In this document: in pieces, positions 53,448 through 61,626 of the stretch
How the letters are laid out: every line of letters starts with the position of its first letter
Numbering within the stretch: position 1 is the stretch's first letter
DNA from: an uncultured Collinsella sp.
GTDB taxonomy: Bacteria; Actinomycetota; Coriobacteriia; Coriobacteriales; Coriobacteriaceae
NCBI GenBank assembly: GCA_959019775.1
Contig: CAUEPS010000008.1
Span: 10,672 to 74,671 of the forward strand
DNA length: 64,000 nt
Direction of reading: 5' to 3'
The notes under the pieces: generated by a model
Told to the model about the DNA's origin: nothing
What the model saw: only the letters and a program-made list of their open reading frames with translations
The model's database searches: none
Program-made: the position numbers and the translations under genes

Positions 53448-53585
53448 GTCTCGATTTGTAACAGGTAGACGGTCAAAAGCGGGCTACGTGTTACAGATTT
53501 AGATTCTTCGGAAAGAGCAATCCTGTTCGTCTCAATCTGCAACAGCTAGGACCCAAAAACTCGGCTAGATGTTACAGATTGAGAC
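53448..53585. repeat. Tandem palindromic repeat array 3 (2 units)
   Basis: Units start at 53448 and 53529 (81 bp apart), same palindrome as arrays 1 and 2; the last ends GAGAC at 53585. It lies in the convergent gap between lacI-2 and lacG-3. Confidence 0.85.
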
Positions 53586-53670
53586 AAACAGACCCCGAAC
53601 CGCCCCCGGCTGAGAAATGGGGACAGGTTATGTGGGCGGTGCAATTCCGCCAACCGCTTGTCGCAAGCCG

Positions 53671-55110
53671 CTAGTCCAGACGACGGGTCTGCGCTACGTG
53701 CTTATACCAGTATGCGCTTGCCTTGGGCGTTCGCTTCTGGGTTTCAAAGTCAACGTAGAAGAAGCCGTAACGCTTGTTGTAGCCATTGGTCCAGGAGAAC
53801 TGATCCTGCAGGCTCCACAGGAAGTAGCCGCCCACGTTGACGCCCACCTCCATGGCCTTGAGCAGCCAGCGTAGGTGCTGCTCGATGTAGTCGATGCGCG
53901 GCTGGTCGTCCACAAAACCGTCCTTGTAGGGGTCCTTGTAGCCCATGCCGTTCTCGGTGATGAAGATCTGCTTGTAGTTGGGGTAGCGCTGCTTAATGTA
54001 GACGAGCAGATCGAACAGACCCTCGGGATAGATAATCCAGTCCCAGTCAGTGGTGGGGATGCCGGGCTTGTTCACGTGCTCGCCAATGCCCTTGACGCGC
54101 CAGCGGCCGGTGCCCTTCTCGCCCGTACCGTTGTGGTGCAGGTCGTTCTCGCCATCGTAAGCCTTCAAGAAACGGCACTGGTAGTTGTTAACGCCCAGGT
54201 AGTCGTTGTAGAGGGCGGCCTCGCGCATGATTTCCAGATCCTCGTCTAGGATCTCGATGGTACCGCCCGAGACGGCGGCCAGGCGGTTGGCGCACTCGAG
54301 GGTGTCGGGCGCGTAGTCGCCGCGGAAGGTGGCGTCGAGCAAGAACTGGTTTTGCAGCACGTGCTCGTTGTTGGCGGCTTTGATGTCGGCGGGGTCGTTC
54401 TCGTTGAGAGGATACTTAAACTCCAGCGACTGAATGACGCCGATCTTGCCCTTAAAACCGCCGTTGTGGAAGGCCAGTACTGCCTTGGCGTGGGCGAGCA
54501 TCATGTTGTGCTCGCACTGGAAGGCCTCGGCCAGATGCGCCTTGACGCCACCGGGGAAGGTGCCCTCGATGTAGGTGTTGGAGGCGTCGGCCCAGATCTC
54601 GTTAAAGGTGAACCAGTAGGTCACCTGGTCGGCGTACTCCTTAAAGCAGAAGGTGGCAAAGTCCACAAAGGCGTCGATGGTCTCGCGGTTGAGGAAGTCG
54701 CCCTTCTCAAAGAGAGTCAGCGGCGTGTCAAAGTGGTGCAGCGTGACGAACGGCTCAACGTGGTGCTTGTGGCACTCGGCGAAGAGGTCATGGTAGAACT
54801 GAACGCCCTCGGGGTTAATCTCGCCGGTACCGTTGGGGAAGATGCGGCTCCAGGCGATGGAGAGGCGAATGCCGTTGATGCCAAACTCCTCGCACAGCTC
54901 CAAATCGACGGGGTACTGGTTGTAGAAGTCCGAAGCGGGATCGGGGGAGAAACGGCCCTGGGCCTCCAGGAAGTCGTCCCAGGCAACCTTGCCCTTACCG
55001 TGAGTGCGGGTCTCACCCTCTACCTGGTAGGCAGCGGTGGCGCCGCCAAAGACAAAGTCCTCGGGAAACTGCGCAGGCGGGTTGGTGACGCTAGCAGGGT
55101 TAACGGACAT
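53671..55110 (-). CDS. lacG: 6-phospho-beta-galactosidase (GH1), module 3
   Basis: 479-residue enzyme, also very close in style to lactic-coccal LacG (FHDLFAECHKHHVEPFVTL-type segment). Acid/base E171 is in TFNEIWADA, nucleophile E386 in FITENGMG, and phosphate-binding S439/K446/Y448 in SWTNGYNKRY. It follows lacE-3 in the operon with a hairpin between. Confidence 0.9.
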   Translation of the reverse strand: MSVNPASVTNPPAQFPEDFVFGGATAAYQVEGETRTHGKGKVAWDDFLEAQGRFSPDPASDFYNQYPVDLELCEEFGINGIRLSIAWSRIFPNGTGEINPEGVQFYHDLFAECHKHHVEPFVTLHHFDTPLTLFEKGDFLNRETIDAFVDFATFCFKEYADQVTYWFTFNEIWADASNTYIEGTFPGGVKAHLAEAFQCEHNMMLAHAKAVLAFHNGGFKGKIGVIQSLEFKYPLNENDPADIKAANNEHVLQNQFLLDATFRGDYAPDTLECANRLAAVSGGTIEILDEDLEIMREAALYNDYLGVNNYQCRFLKAYDGENDLHHNGTGEKGTGRWRVKGIGEHVNKPGIPTTDWDWIIYPEGLFDLLVYIKQRYPNYKQIFITENGMGYKDPYKDGFVDDQPRIDYIEQHLRWLLKAMEVGVNVGGYFLWSLQDQFSWTNGYNKRYGFFYVDFETQKRTPKASAYWYKHVAQTRRLD

Positions 55111-55134
55111 GATGATCCAATCGTCTAAATCGAA

Positions 55135-55166
55135 GGGCCAGCCGGCTGTGGATGGTCGGCTGGCCC
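55135..55166 (-). promoter_or_regulatory. Intercistronic hairpin between lacE-3 and lacG-3
   Basis: GGGCCAGCCG (55135-55144) pairs perfectly with CGGCTGGCCC (55157-55166). Position and lack of T-run match the hairpin in module 1. Confidence 0.55.
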
Positions 55167-55176
55167 TAAGCGTTAC

Positions 55177-56952
55177 TTACTTCGAAAGCTGCTCACTCAC
55201 GAAGGCGAGAGACTTGTCGCCGTTCTGGGAGAGCTCGATGTACTGCTTGCCACGGCAGGCGACGCACTTGTTGCCCACGCGCTCGCAGTCCTTCTGCAGG
55301 TCGGCCAGGTAGCTGGCGGCCTGCGGGGCCAGGACGACCAGGTCAAAGTCGGGGAGCATGTCGACGTGGTTGCCATATGCCTCGGCAGCGGTTTCAAGAT
55401 TGATGCCACGCTCTTTGGCAGCCTTGGCCAGTGCGTTGGCGAGCAGGCCCGAGGTTCCGCCGCCCTGGCAGAGCACGAGCACGCGCTTGCCGTTGAGGTC
55501 GCTGGCGGTCGTTGCCTCGGCAGCGGGTGCTGCGGAAGCGGCGGGGGCGTCGGCCTTTACGGCCTCGGCAGCAGCGCCGGCGGCAACGCTCTTGGCGTCA
55601 GCCTTGCCCTGGAAGGCATCGTTGAGCTTGGCGGCCTTCTCGGCGTTCTTGGCGGCGAGCTCCTCCTGGGAGATCTCGGCCTCCTCGGCGCACTTCTGGG
55701 CGTCATAGGCACGGAAGAACGGGTAGTACAGAACGAAGTCGACGACCAGGATAAGGGCGAGCATCACAAAAGCGAGCGGCTGGAAGCCCAGGCCCATGAT
55801 GGTGCCGATGGGGCCGGGGACGGTCCAAGGCAGGGTGTACATAAAGCCGTTCATGCCCAAGAAGTCGATAAAGATCTTGAGGATCCAGATGTTGGCGATC
55901 GGGGCAAAGACAAACGGGACAAAGAAGACGGGGTTGAGCACGATGGGCGCGGCGAACAGCAGCGGCTCGTTGACGGCAAAGCAGACGGGGACGATGGCGG
56001 CCTTACCGACGGCGCGCATCTCCTGAGACTTGGCCAGGAAGCAGAACATAAAGACCAGGACGAGCGTGGCGCCGGTGCCGCCCATGCAGACGACGAAGTA
56101 CTGGGCACCCTGAGTCAGGACAGCGGAAGCGTGCTGGCCGGCCTGGAACGCAGCCAGGTTGTCGGTCATGTTGGCAACGAGGGCGGCGGCGATGGCGGGC
56201 TCGACGATCGAGGGGCCGTGGACGCCGACGAACCAGAACAGGCTCATGGCGCCGTAGATCACAGCGAGGCCGATGTAGCCGTCGGCAGCGGTGAACAGGG
56301 GCTGGAACACCTGGATGACGCCCTGGGCAAAGCAGAAGCCAAAAGCAGCGCGGAAGACGATGTCAAAGACCCAAAAGACGGTGATGCAGACGGAGAAGGG
56401 GATGATGTCCTTAAAGGTCTGCGAGATGTTGGGCGGAACCTGCTCGGGCATCTTGACGGTGATGTTGCGCTTAATGAAGAACTTGTAGATGATGCCGGTC
56501 ACAAACGCAGCGATGAAGGCGGTCAGCAGGCCCTTGGAGCCAAGGTAGGTGGTGTTGAAGCCGCTGGCGGCGTCCGTGGCGATGGTGTCGCTCGAAAGCA
56601 GCAGGAAGCCGATGATGGCCGCGCACATGCAGGAGATAAAGTTGATCTGGTTGTTCTTGGGCAGATCGCGGTTCTGAGCGTCGGCGAAGTGCTTGGCCGT
56701 GGTGGCGGCACAGGCGATGGCCAGGATGCCCATGGAGTAGTTGTAGCACTTCCACAGGGCGTTGTTGATGTCATCGGGCCAGTAGAAACCCCAGATATTG
56801 GGAACCGAGGCTACCAGGCAGAAGATGGACGAGAAGATGATGATGGGGATGACGGAGATAAAACCGTCGCGGATCGCCTTGAGGTACTTGTTGCGGGCGA
56901 TCGCGTTGAAAAAGGGCTGCCCCTTTTCGATGATGGCGATGAGTTGCTCCAT
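55177..56952 (-). CDS. lacE: Lactose-family PTS EIICB, module 3
   Basis: 591 residues, the copy nearest to LacE of staphylococci and lactic cocci: IIEKGQPFFNAIARNKYLKA at the start, FWFVGVHGPSIVEPAI in the EIIC core, and EIIB Cys495 in VLVLCQGGGTS. It imports lactose or a similar disaccharide as the 6-phosphate. lacF lies on the other side of lacI-3. It is first in its operon and divergent from lacI-3. Confidence 0.92.
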   Translation of the reverse strand: MEQLIAIIEKGQPFFNAIARNKYLKAIRDGFISVIPIIIFSSIFCLVASVPNIWGFYWPDDINNALWKCYNYSMGILAIACAATTAKHFADAQNRDLPKNNQINFISCMCAAIIGFLLLSSDTIATDAASGFNTTYLGSKGLLTAFIAAFVTGIIYKFFIKRNITVKMPEQVPPNISQTFKDIIPFSVCITVFWVFDIVFRAAFGFCFAQGVIQVFQPLFTAADGYIGLAVIYGAMSLFWFVGVHGPSIVEPAIAAALVANMTDNLAAFQAGQHASAVLTQGAQYFVVCMGGTGATLVLVFMFCFLAKSQEMRAVGKAAIVPVCFAVNEPLLFAAPIVLNPVFFVPFVFAPIANIWILKIFIDFLGMNGFMYTLPWTVPGPIGTIMGLGFQPLAFVMLALILVVDFVLYYPFFRAYDAQKCAEEAEISQEELAAKNAEKAAKLNDAFQGKADAKSVAAGAAAEAVKADAPAASAAPAAEATTASDLNGKRVLVLCQGGGTSGLLANALAKAAKERGINLETAAEAYGNHVDMLPDFDLVVLAPQAASYLADLQKDCERVGNKCVACRGKQYIELSQNGDKSLAFVSEQLSK

Positions 56953-57010
56953 GCAAAGCTCCTAAGAGTCGGTGGGTTGGCAACGATGGTAGCTTTTGAC
57001 GTTTGGTTGC

Positions 57011-57154
57011 CAAAATGTTGACGTTGCCATTTTGCGACACAAAATAAGACGCGAACCGATGGCCCCTGTGCCTGTGGACCGTCGATTCCTTGCGCGTAAA
57101 CGTTTGAGCCGCCCGGTGGCTCTGTGTTTGCACAATGGCAACGTTAACATTTGG
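57011..57154. promoter_or_regulatory. LacI-type operators, module 3
   Basis: Imperfect palindromes at 57011-57034 (CAAAATG...CATTTTG) and 57131-57154 (AATGGCAACGTTAACATT core), 120 bp apart. A weaker site CAATGGCATCGTTGACATAG lies at 57278-57297. The 357-bp gap between lacE-3 and lacI-3 otherwise holds site e and the lacI-3 promoter. Confidence 0.6.
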
Positions 57155-57186
57155 GCGACAAAAGCCGTTCGGGGAAGCAAAAATGT

Positions 57187-57218
57187 CGGTGAACGGTAGG
57201 TTTTGGGTGGTGAGCGTA
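57187..57218 (+). promoter_or_regulatory. CGGTRARCGGT direct-repeat operator, site e
   Basis: CGGTGAACGGT (57187-57197) and TGGTGAGCGTA (57208-57218), 21 bp apart. TATACT at 57238-57243 is the likely lacI-3 -10 box, so the second repeat overlaps the -35 position. Confidence 0.6.
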
Positions 57219-57309
57219 TGGTGGGGGAGGCGTTGGATATACTTGAAGGCGTTAAAAATGACTGCGCAAGGTGCCACCAATGGCATCGTTGACATAGAAA
57301 GATCGACCT

Positions 57310-58314
57310 ATGGCCGCTGTTAAAAAATCGGTATCCGTCAAAGACGTAGCGCGCCTCGCGGGCGTCTCGGAGCAGACGGTCTCGCGCACCGTGCACGATT
57401 CGCCCAGCGTGCGCCCCGAGACCAAGGAACGCGTGCGTGCCGCCATGCGCGAGCTGGGGTATCGCCCCAATTTTGCCGGTCGATCGCTGCGCCGCGGTAA
57501 GTTTAAGACCGTCGGCGTCGCCATGTTCAACATTACCGGCACCGGCAATCTCGACCGTATGGAGGGCTTTGCCGCCGCGGCCGATAAGCACGGCTATGCC
57601 ATCACCCTCACTAAAGTAGACGGGCATCCGTATACCCTCGAGAGCGCATCGTCGCGCATGAGCGCACTGCCAGTGGACGGTATGGTTGTGATCATGAATC
57701 GCATGCCGGCAGACTTTGGCACTTTTGAGCCGCTGCCCGGCATGCAGACGGTGCTCGTTACGATGTTGGAGCACCCGCTCTGTTCAACGGTCGATAACGA
57801 CCAGTTCGATTGCTCGCGCCAGGTGGTCGAGTACTTGCTGGAGCGGGGGCACAAGACCGTGCACTTTATCTCGTGTCCCGAGCGCTCGCTTTCGGGCATG
57901 CGGCGCGAGGAAGGCTGGCGCGAGACATTGCGCGCGCATGGCATTGAGCCACCGCGACTTATCCGTGGCGATTGGACGGCGCAGAGCGGATATGCCGCAG
58001 GTCAGGCCCTGGCGGATGATCCGACCTGTACGGCCATTTATGCTTCCAACGACGCCATGGCCTACGGCTGCATTCGCGGGCTCGAGTCGCGCGGAAAGCG
58101 CGTGCCCGAGGACGTGAGTGTGGTGGGTGTTGATGACAGCCTGGGCGATATCGTGCCCGACCGTCGCCTGACCACGGTGCGCTTTGACAACAAGCGCGTC
58201 GGCATGTGGGCGGTCGACAAGATTGCCGGCGCCGAGGGCGTTGCGCCCGGTGTGGAGCACATGCTGTTTCCGGGCGTGCTCGTCGAGGGCGATACGGTGC
58301 GCGATGTACGCTAG
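57310..58314 (+). CDS. LacI-family repressor, module 3
   Basis: 334-residue LacI-type regulator with HTH VKDVARLAGVSEQTVSRTVH and a sugar-binding effector domain. Probably controls lacE-3/lacG-3 through the AATGGCAACGTT-type palindromes. All three LacI proteins share the C-terminal ending style (LVERSTVRDIR), indicating recent common origin. Confidence 0.9.
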   Translation: MAAVKKSVSVKDVARLAGVSEQTVSRTVHDSPSVRPETKERVRAAMRELGYRPNFAGRSLRRGKFKTVGVAMFNITGTGNLDRMEGFAAAADKHGYAITLTKVDGHPYTLESASSRMSALPVDGMVVIMNRMPADFGTFEPLPGMQTVLVTMLEHPLCSTVDNDQFDCSRQVVEYLLERGHKTVHFISCPERSLSGMRREEGWRETLRAHGIEPPRLIRGDWTAQSGYAAGQALADDPTCTAIYASNDAMAYGCIRGLESRGKRVPEDVSVVGVDDSLGDIVPDRRLTTVRFDNKRVGMWAVDKIAGAEGVAPGVEHMLFPGVLVEGDTVRDVR

Positions 58315-58345
58315 GGCGCAGGTCTGTTTGGGTTGCCGCTAATTG

Positions 58346-58444
58346 TGTTCGATATTGTTCAGATTGGTTTAAAAACCGTTCACGGGCGAAAAGCGACCGT
58401 TCATAGCTCGAAATTACGTTTTACGCTGTTCTTTTTTGTTTGAA
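58346..58444. promoter_or_regulatory. lacF control region
   Basis: It contains the DeoR-associated motif at 58346-58363 (TGTTCGATATTGTTCAGA) and 58427-58444 (TGTTCTTTTTTGTTTGAA), and the CGGTRARCGGT pair in reverse orientation: ACCGTTCACGG (58375-58385) and ACCGTTCATAG (58396-58406), starts again 21 bp apart. Confidence 0.6.
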
Positions 58445-58528
58445 TGTTATTGTTTCTGTCATACACAACGCAGCGCGTATGCCCGGACGCGATGCTCTCC
58501 ATTGGTTCATATGTGAAAGGAACGCAAT

Positions 58529-58867
58529 ATGGCAACCAAAGAAGAAATCTCGATGGTTGGATTCGAGATTGTCGCATATGCAGGTGACGCCCAGACCGAT
58601 CTGCTTGCAGCGCTCGATGCTGCTCGCGAGGGTGACTTTGAGAAGGCCGAACAGCTGCACAAGGATGCCAGCGATGCGCTCATCGGTGCCCACGACACGC
58701 AGACCAAGCTGCTTTCGCAGGAGGCCGGCGGTGGCGAGATGGAGATGACCTTCATCATGGCTCACGCTCAGGACACTCTCATGACCACTATGATTCTGGA
58801 GAAGCAGGCCCGCTTTACCATCGATGCTTACAAGCGCATCGCCGAGCTCGAGGCCAAGCTCGCCTAA
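58529..58867 (+). CDS. lacF: Lactose-family PTS EIIA
   Basis: 112-residue helical EIIA that trimerises and passes phosphate from HPr to EIIB; phosphorylated H79 is in MAHAQDTLMT. It is the only EIIA of this family in the window, yet three EIICB genes need one, so it is probably shared. AAAGGAACG precedes the ATG. A terminator follows. Confidence 0.93.
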   Translation: MATKEEISMVGFEIVAYAGDAQTDLLAALDAAREGDFEKAEQLHKDASDALIGAHDTQTKLLSQEAGGGEMEMTFIMAHAQDTLMTTMILEKQARFTIDAYKRIAELEAKLA

Positions 58868-58894
58868 CGAGTCCGCACAATCAAGTCCCCTTCC

Positions 58895-58929
58895 AAAAGC
58901 TCTGCCGCTACCCGCGGCAGAGCTTTTTC
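58895..58929 (+). terminator. Terminator after lacF
   Basis: A 14-bp stem AAAAGCTCTGCCGC (58895-58908) with 58914-58927, followed by T-rich sequence. Confidence 0.92.
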
Positions 58930-58940
58930 TGTCCTCCTCC

Positions 58941-59008
58941 AAGTTGCGGTGAAATGGGGACTGAATAGGGGCCGGCGGGCGCAAAACAATCCCTATTCCA
59001 CCGCAACT
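58941..59008. repeat. ~68-bp palindromic repeat, copy 3
   Basis: AAGTTGCGGTGAAATGGGGA at the left and TCCCTATTCCACCGCAACT at the right: same family as 11509 and 12643, with one wobble and one mismatch in the stem. Confidence 0.75.
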
Positions 59009-59152
59009 CATCCCGAAACAGTCATTGGGGACGTTCTTAAACGACTAGTCGTTGGGGGCAGTCTTGGAGCTTCTGCACGCCCTCCCGTTCGGTTTTTCGA
59101 TGGGTGGGTATACTTCCATCCGCAATGCAGGCCGGAATGAGGAGGTGTCCAA

Positions 59153-60166
59153 ATGCCGGACAACGGATTGATTCAAAAGACAGATGCGCACGAGATGGCT
59201 CATGGGCGTCCTGTCCAGATAACCGAGCATACGACGGTAACCGAGCTGCAGCCCAGCCTGTCCGATGTCGTGTGCGCAAACAAAAAGCTGCAGATTGGCT
59301 TTATCGTTGCGCTCGTGGTACTGGCGCTGCTGTCGGGCTTTGTAGCTCGTCCGCATTTCGCCGATACCAAGACTTGGGACTCCACCATCGAGGTCATCGA
59401 TCAAAAGAAGGGCAACGTTTTGGCGCTCACGACCTCGTGCGTCGCCCTATCTGCGGGTATAACTGCGCTGCCGGGCGATACGGGAACGCCAGTTGCCGAG
59501 CAGCTCGCGCAGCTTTCGGGAAACTTGGGTATCGTGCTTGCCGTGCTCTACCTCGAAAAATATCTGCTGACCATTTTATGGTCGGTCGGGCTGGGCATCC
59601 TGATTCCGTTCTCGCTCGTACTCTTCGCGGTGTCGCTTGGCATTCACGGACGCTGGAGCACGAGCGCGGTCATTCGCCGCGTGGCAACGCGTGTGCTGGT
59701 GGTCGCCATAATTGGCATGGCGTTGGTGCCTGCAAGCGTTTGGGTGTCGCAGAAGGTCGACGAAACGTATCGCGTTAGCATCGAGGCGGCCGAGCAAAAG
59801 GCGGCCGACGCTGCGAGTGCGGCAGATAGCGATAGCTCCAAAACAAGCAAGAAAAAGACCGAGTCCGCAGAGTCCAAGAGCGTGCTCGAGCAGCTTGCCG
59901 ACGGTGCCTCGGGCCTCGTCACGTCGGTGACCAGCGGCGCCAAGCAGATGACCGATGAGATCGTGCAGCAGGTGACCGACCTCATCGAAGGCGTCATCGT
60001 GATGATCGTGACCTCGTGCGTTATCCCGCTGCTGGTGCTCGTGGCGTTCCTATGGCTAGGACACGTGCTGCTGGGGATTGATATTTCCGGCCCGGCGAAC
60101 TATTTGACGGGCCGCTTTCTGAGTGCTCCGTCCAAGCACGCCAAGAAGGGCAGGCAGTCTGAGTAG
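59153..60166 (+). CDS. Multi-span membrane protein of unknown function
   Basis: 337 residues: N-terminal cytoplasmic segment, a helix near 47-66, two more helices near 140-200, a long Ser/Lys/Ala-rich soluble stretch (about 205-265), and a final hydrophobic helix near 285-310. No known domain is recognised. AGGAGG precedes the ATG. It sits between lacF and lacA but has its own terminator, so a link to lactose use is not established. Confidence 0.7.
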   Translation: MPDNGLIQKTDAHEMAHGRPVQITEHTTVTELQPSLSDVVCANKKLQIGFIVALVVLALLSGFVARPHFADTKTWDSTIEVIDQKKGNVLALTTSCVALSAGITALPGDTGTPVAEQLAQLSGNLGIVLAVLYLEKYLLTILWSVGLGILIPFSLVLFAVSLGIHGRWSTSAVIRRVATRVLVVAIIGMALVPASVWVSQKVDETYRVSIEAAEQKAADAASAADSDSSKTSKKKTESAESKSVLEQLADGASGLVTSVTSGAKQMTDEIVQQVTDLIEGVIVMIVTSCVIPLLVLVAFLWLGHVLLGIDISGPANYLTGRFLSAPSKHAKKGRQSE

Positions 60167-60200
60167 GCGGCAAAGCGTTCTTTGGAAGATCAACTGTAAG

Positions 60201-60238
60201 AAGGGCGGCCGAGACACGTTCTCGGCCGCCCTTTTGTT
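60201..60238 (+). terminator. Terminator after the membrane protein
   Basis: AAGGGCGGCCGAGA (60201-60214) pairs with 60220-60233, followed by TTTTG. Confidence 0.92.
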
Positions 60239-60270
60239 TGTTGAATACGCGGTCGCTACGTCCGCGCCGG

Positions 60271-60381
60271 GTCCAGACGGTCGGCAATCATCCGTGAACG
60301 GTATTTGTTCAAAAAAGAACAAAGATAAACAAATAATTCTTGCAGTTACTGTTCGAATGTGTTCAAATAAACATGAACAGT
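60271..60381 (+). promoter_or_regulatory. lacA control region
   Basis: It contains GTCCAGACGGT (60271-60281, degenerate) and CCGTGAACGGT (60292-60302), again 21 bp apart. Then come a TTTGTTC/GAACAAA inverted repeat (60304-60323), TGTTCGAATGTGTTCAAA (60350-60367) and ACTGTTC/GAACAGT arms (60348-60381): several TGTTC half-sites expected for a DeoR/LacR-type protein. The rest of the 307-bp gap before lacA is the terminator above. Confidence 0.6.
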
Positions 60382-60473
60382 GAAGAACCGCACATTCAGA
60401 TGCCCGGACCTGAACGCGATTCAACACTTCCAAACAGAAACTACGCACCTGCGTATCTCTCAAGGAGGATGTC

Positions 60474-60902
60474 ATGAGGGTTGTAATCGCTTCCGATGCC
60501 GACGGTATGTCGATGAAGGAGTCCATCAAGGAGATGCTCATCGCCGACGGTCACGAGGTCGTCGACTATTCCGAGACCCCTGCCGCGGACTTTGTCGATT
60601 CCGCGACCGCCGTTGCCAAGGACCTGCTGGAGCACAAGGATTCCCAGGGCTTTGCATTCGATAAGTACGGCGTCGGCTCCTATATGGCCGCCGTCAAGAT
60701 CAAGGGCATGGTCGTCGCCAACATTTCCGACGAGCGTTCCGCTTACATGACCCGCGAGCACAACGGCTCGCGCATGGTCACCATGGGCCCGGGCGTTGTG
60801 GGCACCGAGGTCGCCAAGAAGATCGCCCGCGAGTTCCTGCGCGCCCAGTACGCCGGCGGCCGTCACCAGATCCGTGTCGACATGCTCAACAAGATGGCCT
60901 AA
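60474..60902 (+). CDS. lacA: Galactose-6-phosphate isomerase subunit LacA
   Basis: 142 residues; with LacB forms the isomerase converting galactose-6-phosphate to tagatose-6-phosphate. The C-terminus GGRHQIRVDMLNKM and the middle segment SDERSAYMTREHN match LacA of Gram-positive cocci closely. Cytoplasmic. AAGGAGG precedes the start. lacB follows after 63 bp. Confidence 0.93.
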   Translation: MRVVIASDADGMSMKESIKEMLIADGHEVVDYSETPAADFVDSATAVAKDLLEHKDSQGFAFDKYGVGSYMAAVKIKGMVVANISDERSAYMTREHNGSRMVTMGPGVVGTEVAKKIAREFLRAQYAGGRHQIRVDMLNKMA

Positions 60903-60965
60903 CGAGAGCCACCGAGAACTCGAACTTCTACCTCAACTTGTGAATTCAGACGAAAGGACGTTCTG

Positions 60966-61490
60966 ATGAAGAAGACCATCGCAATCGGTTGCGACCATAT
61001 CGTTACGGACGAGAAGATCTATCTGGCCGACCGCCTGGAGCAGGCTGGCTACAAGGTGCTCGACTGCGGCACCTACAGCCACACCCGTACGCACTATCCC
61101 ATCTACGGTAAGGCCGTGGGCGAGGCTGTTGCCAGCGGCAAGGCCGACTTTGGCGTGGCCCTGTGCGGCACCGGCATCGGCATCACCAACGCCGTCAACA
61201 AGGTTCCCGGCGCCCGCTGCGCCCTGGTCCGCGACATGACCTCTGCCCTGTATGCCCGTCGCGAGCTCAACGCCAACATCGTGGGCTTTGGTGGCAAGAT
61301 CACCGGCGAGTTCCTGATGGCCGATATCATGCTTGCCTTCCTGGAGGAGCCCTACGAGAAGACTCCCGAGCACGACGCCCTGATCGCCAAGATCGACGCC
61401 TGCAATAAGGCCGACGCCGAGGCTCAGGCTGACCCGCACTTCTTTGACGAGTTCCTCGAGAAGTGGGACCGCGGCGAGTACCACGACTAG
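60966..61490 (+). CDS. lacB: Galactose-6-phosphate isomerase subunit LacB
   Basis: 174 residues with the RpiB/LacAB fold; GCDHIVTDEK at the start, the catalytic-cysteine segment CGTGIGITNAVNKVPG, and the diagnostic LacB C-terminus ADPHFFDEFLEKWDRGEY. Pairs with LacA. Followed four bases later by structured element A. Confidence 0.95.
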   Translation: MKKTIAIGCDHIVTDEKIYLADRLEQAGYKVLDCGTYSHTRTHYPIYGKAVGEAVASGKADFGVALCGTGIGITNAVNKVPGARCALVRDMTSALYARRELNANIVGFGGKITGEFLMADIMLAFLEEPYEKTPEHDALIAKIDACNKADAEAQADPHFFDEFLEKWDRGEYHD

Positions 61491-61493
61491 TGG

Positions 61494-61626
61494 GGTTACG
61501 CGGTTTTTCCAAACCGCGTAACCGGCCGACGCTGCGAAGCCATCTGGCGGGCAATCTGCCGTTCAGCTTCGGCGGCATGACCAGAAGGTCAATGCCGCCT
61601 CGCTTCACGGCACCTTGCCTCGCCAG
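61494..61626 (+). repeat. Structured element A after lacB
   Basis: P1: a 13-bp perfect hairpin, 61494-61506 with 61511-61523 (GGTTACGCGGTTT arm). P2: CTGGCGGGCAA (61544-61554) with TTGCCTCGCCAG (61615-61626). P3 inside it: GGCGGCATGACC (61571-61582), loop AGAA, GGTCAATGCCGCC (61587-61599), with one bulged A. Element B at 63754 has the same architecture with compensatory stem changes and conserved unpaired segments. It may be an RNA or a DNA repeat. Confidence 0.7.

Noticed and set aside
43308..53585. CRISPR arrays
   Set aside because: Units are palindromic with variable cores and related linkers, the ~80-bp period is too long, copies are few and there are no cas genes.
60474..61490. RpiB ribose-5-phosphate isomerases
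   Set aside because: Two adjacent subunits with diagnostic LacA and LacB C-termini fit galactose-6-phosphate isomerase better.
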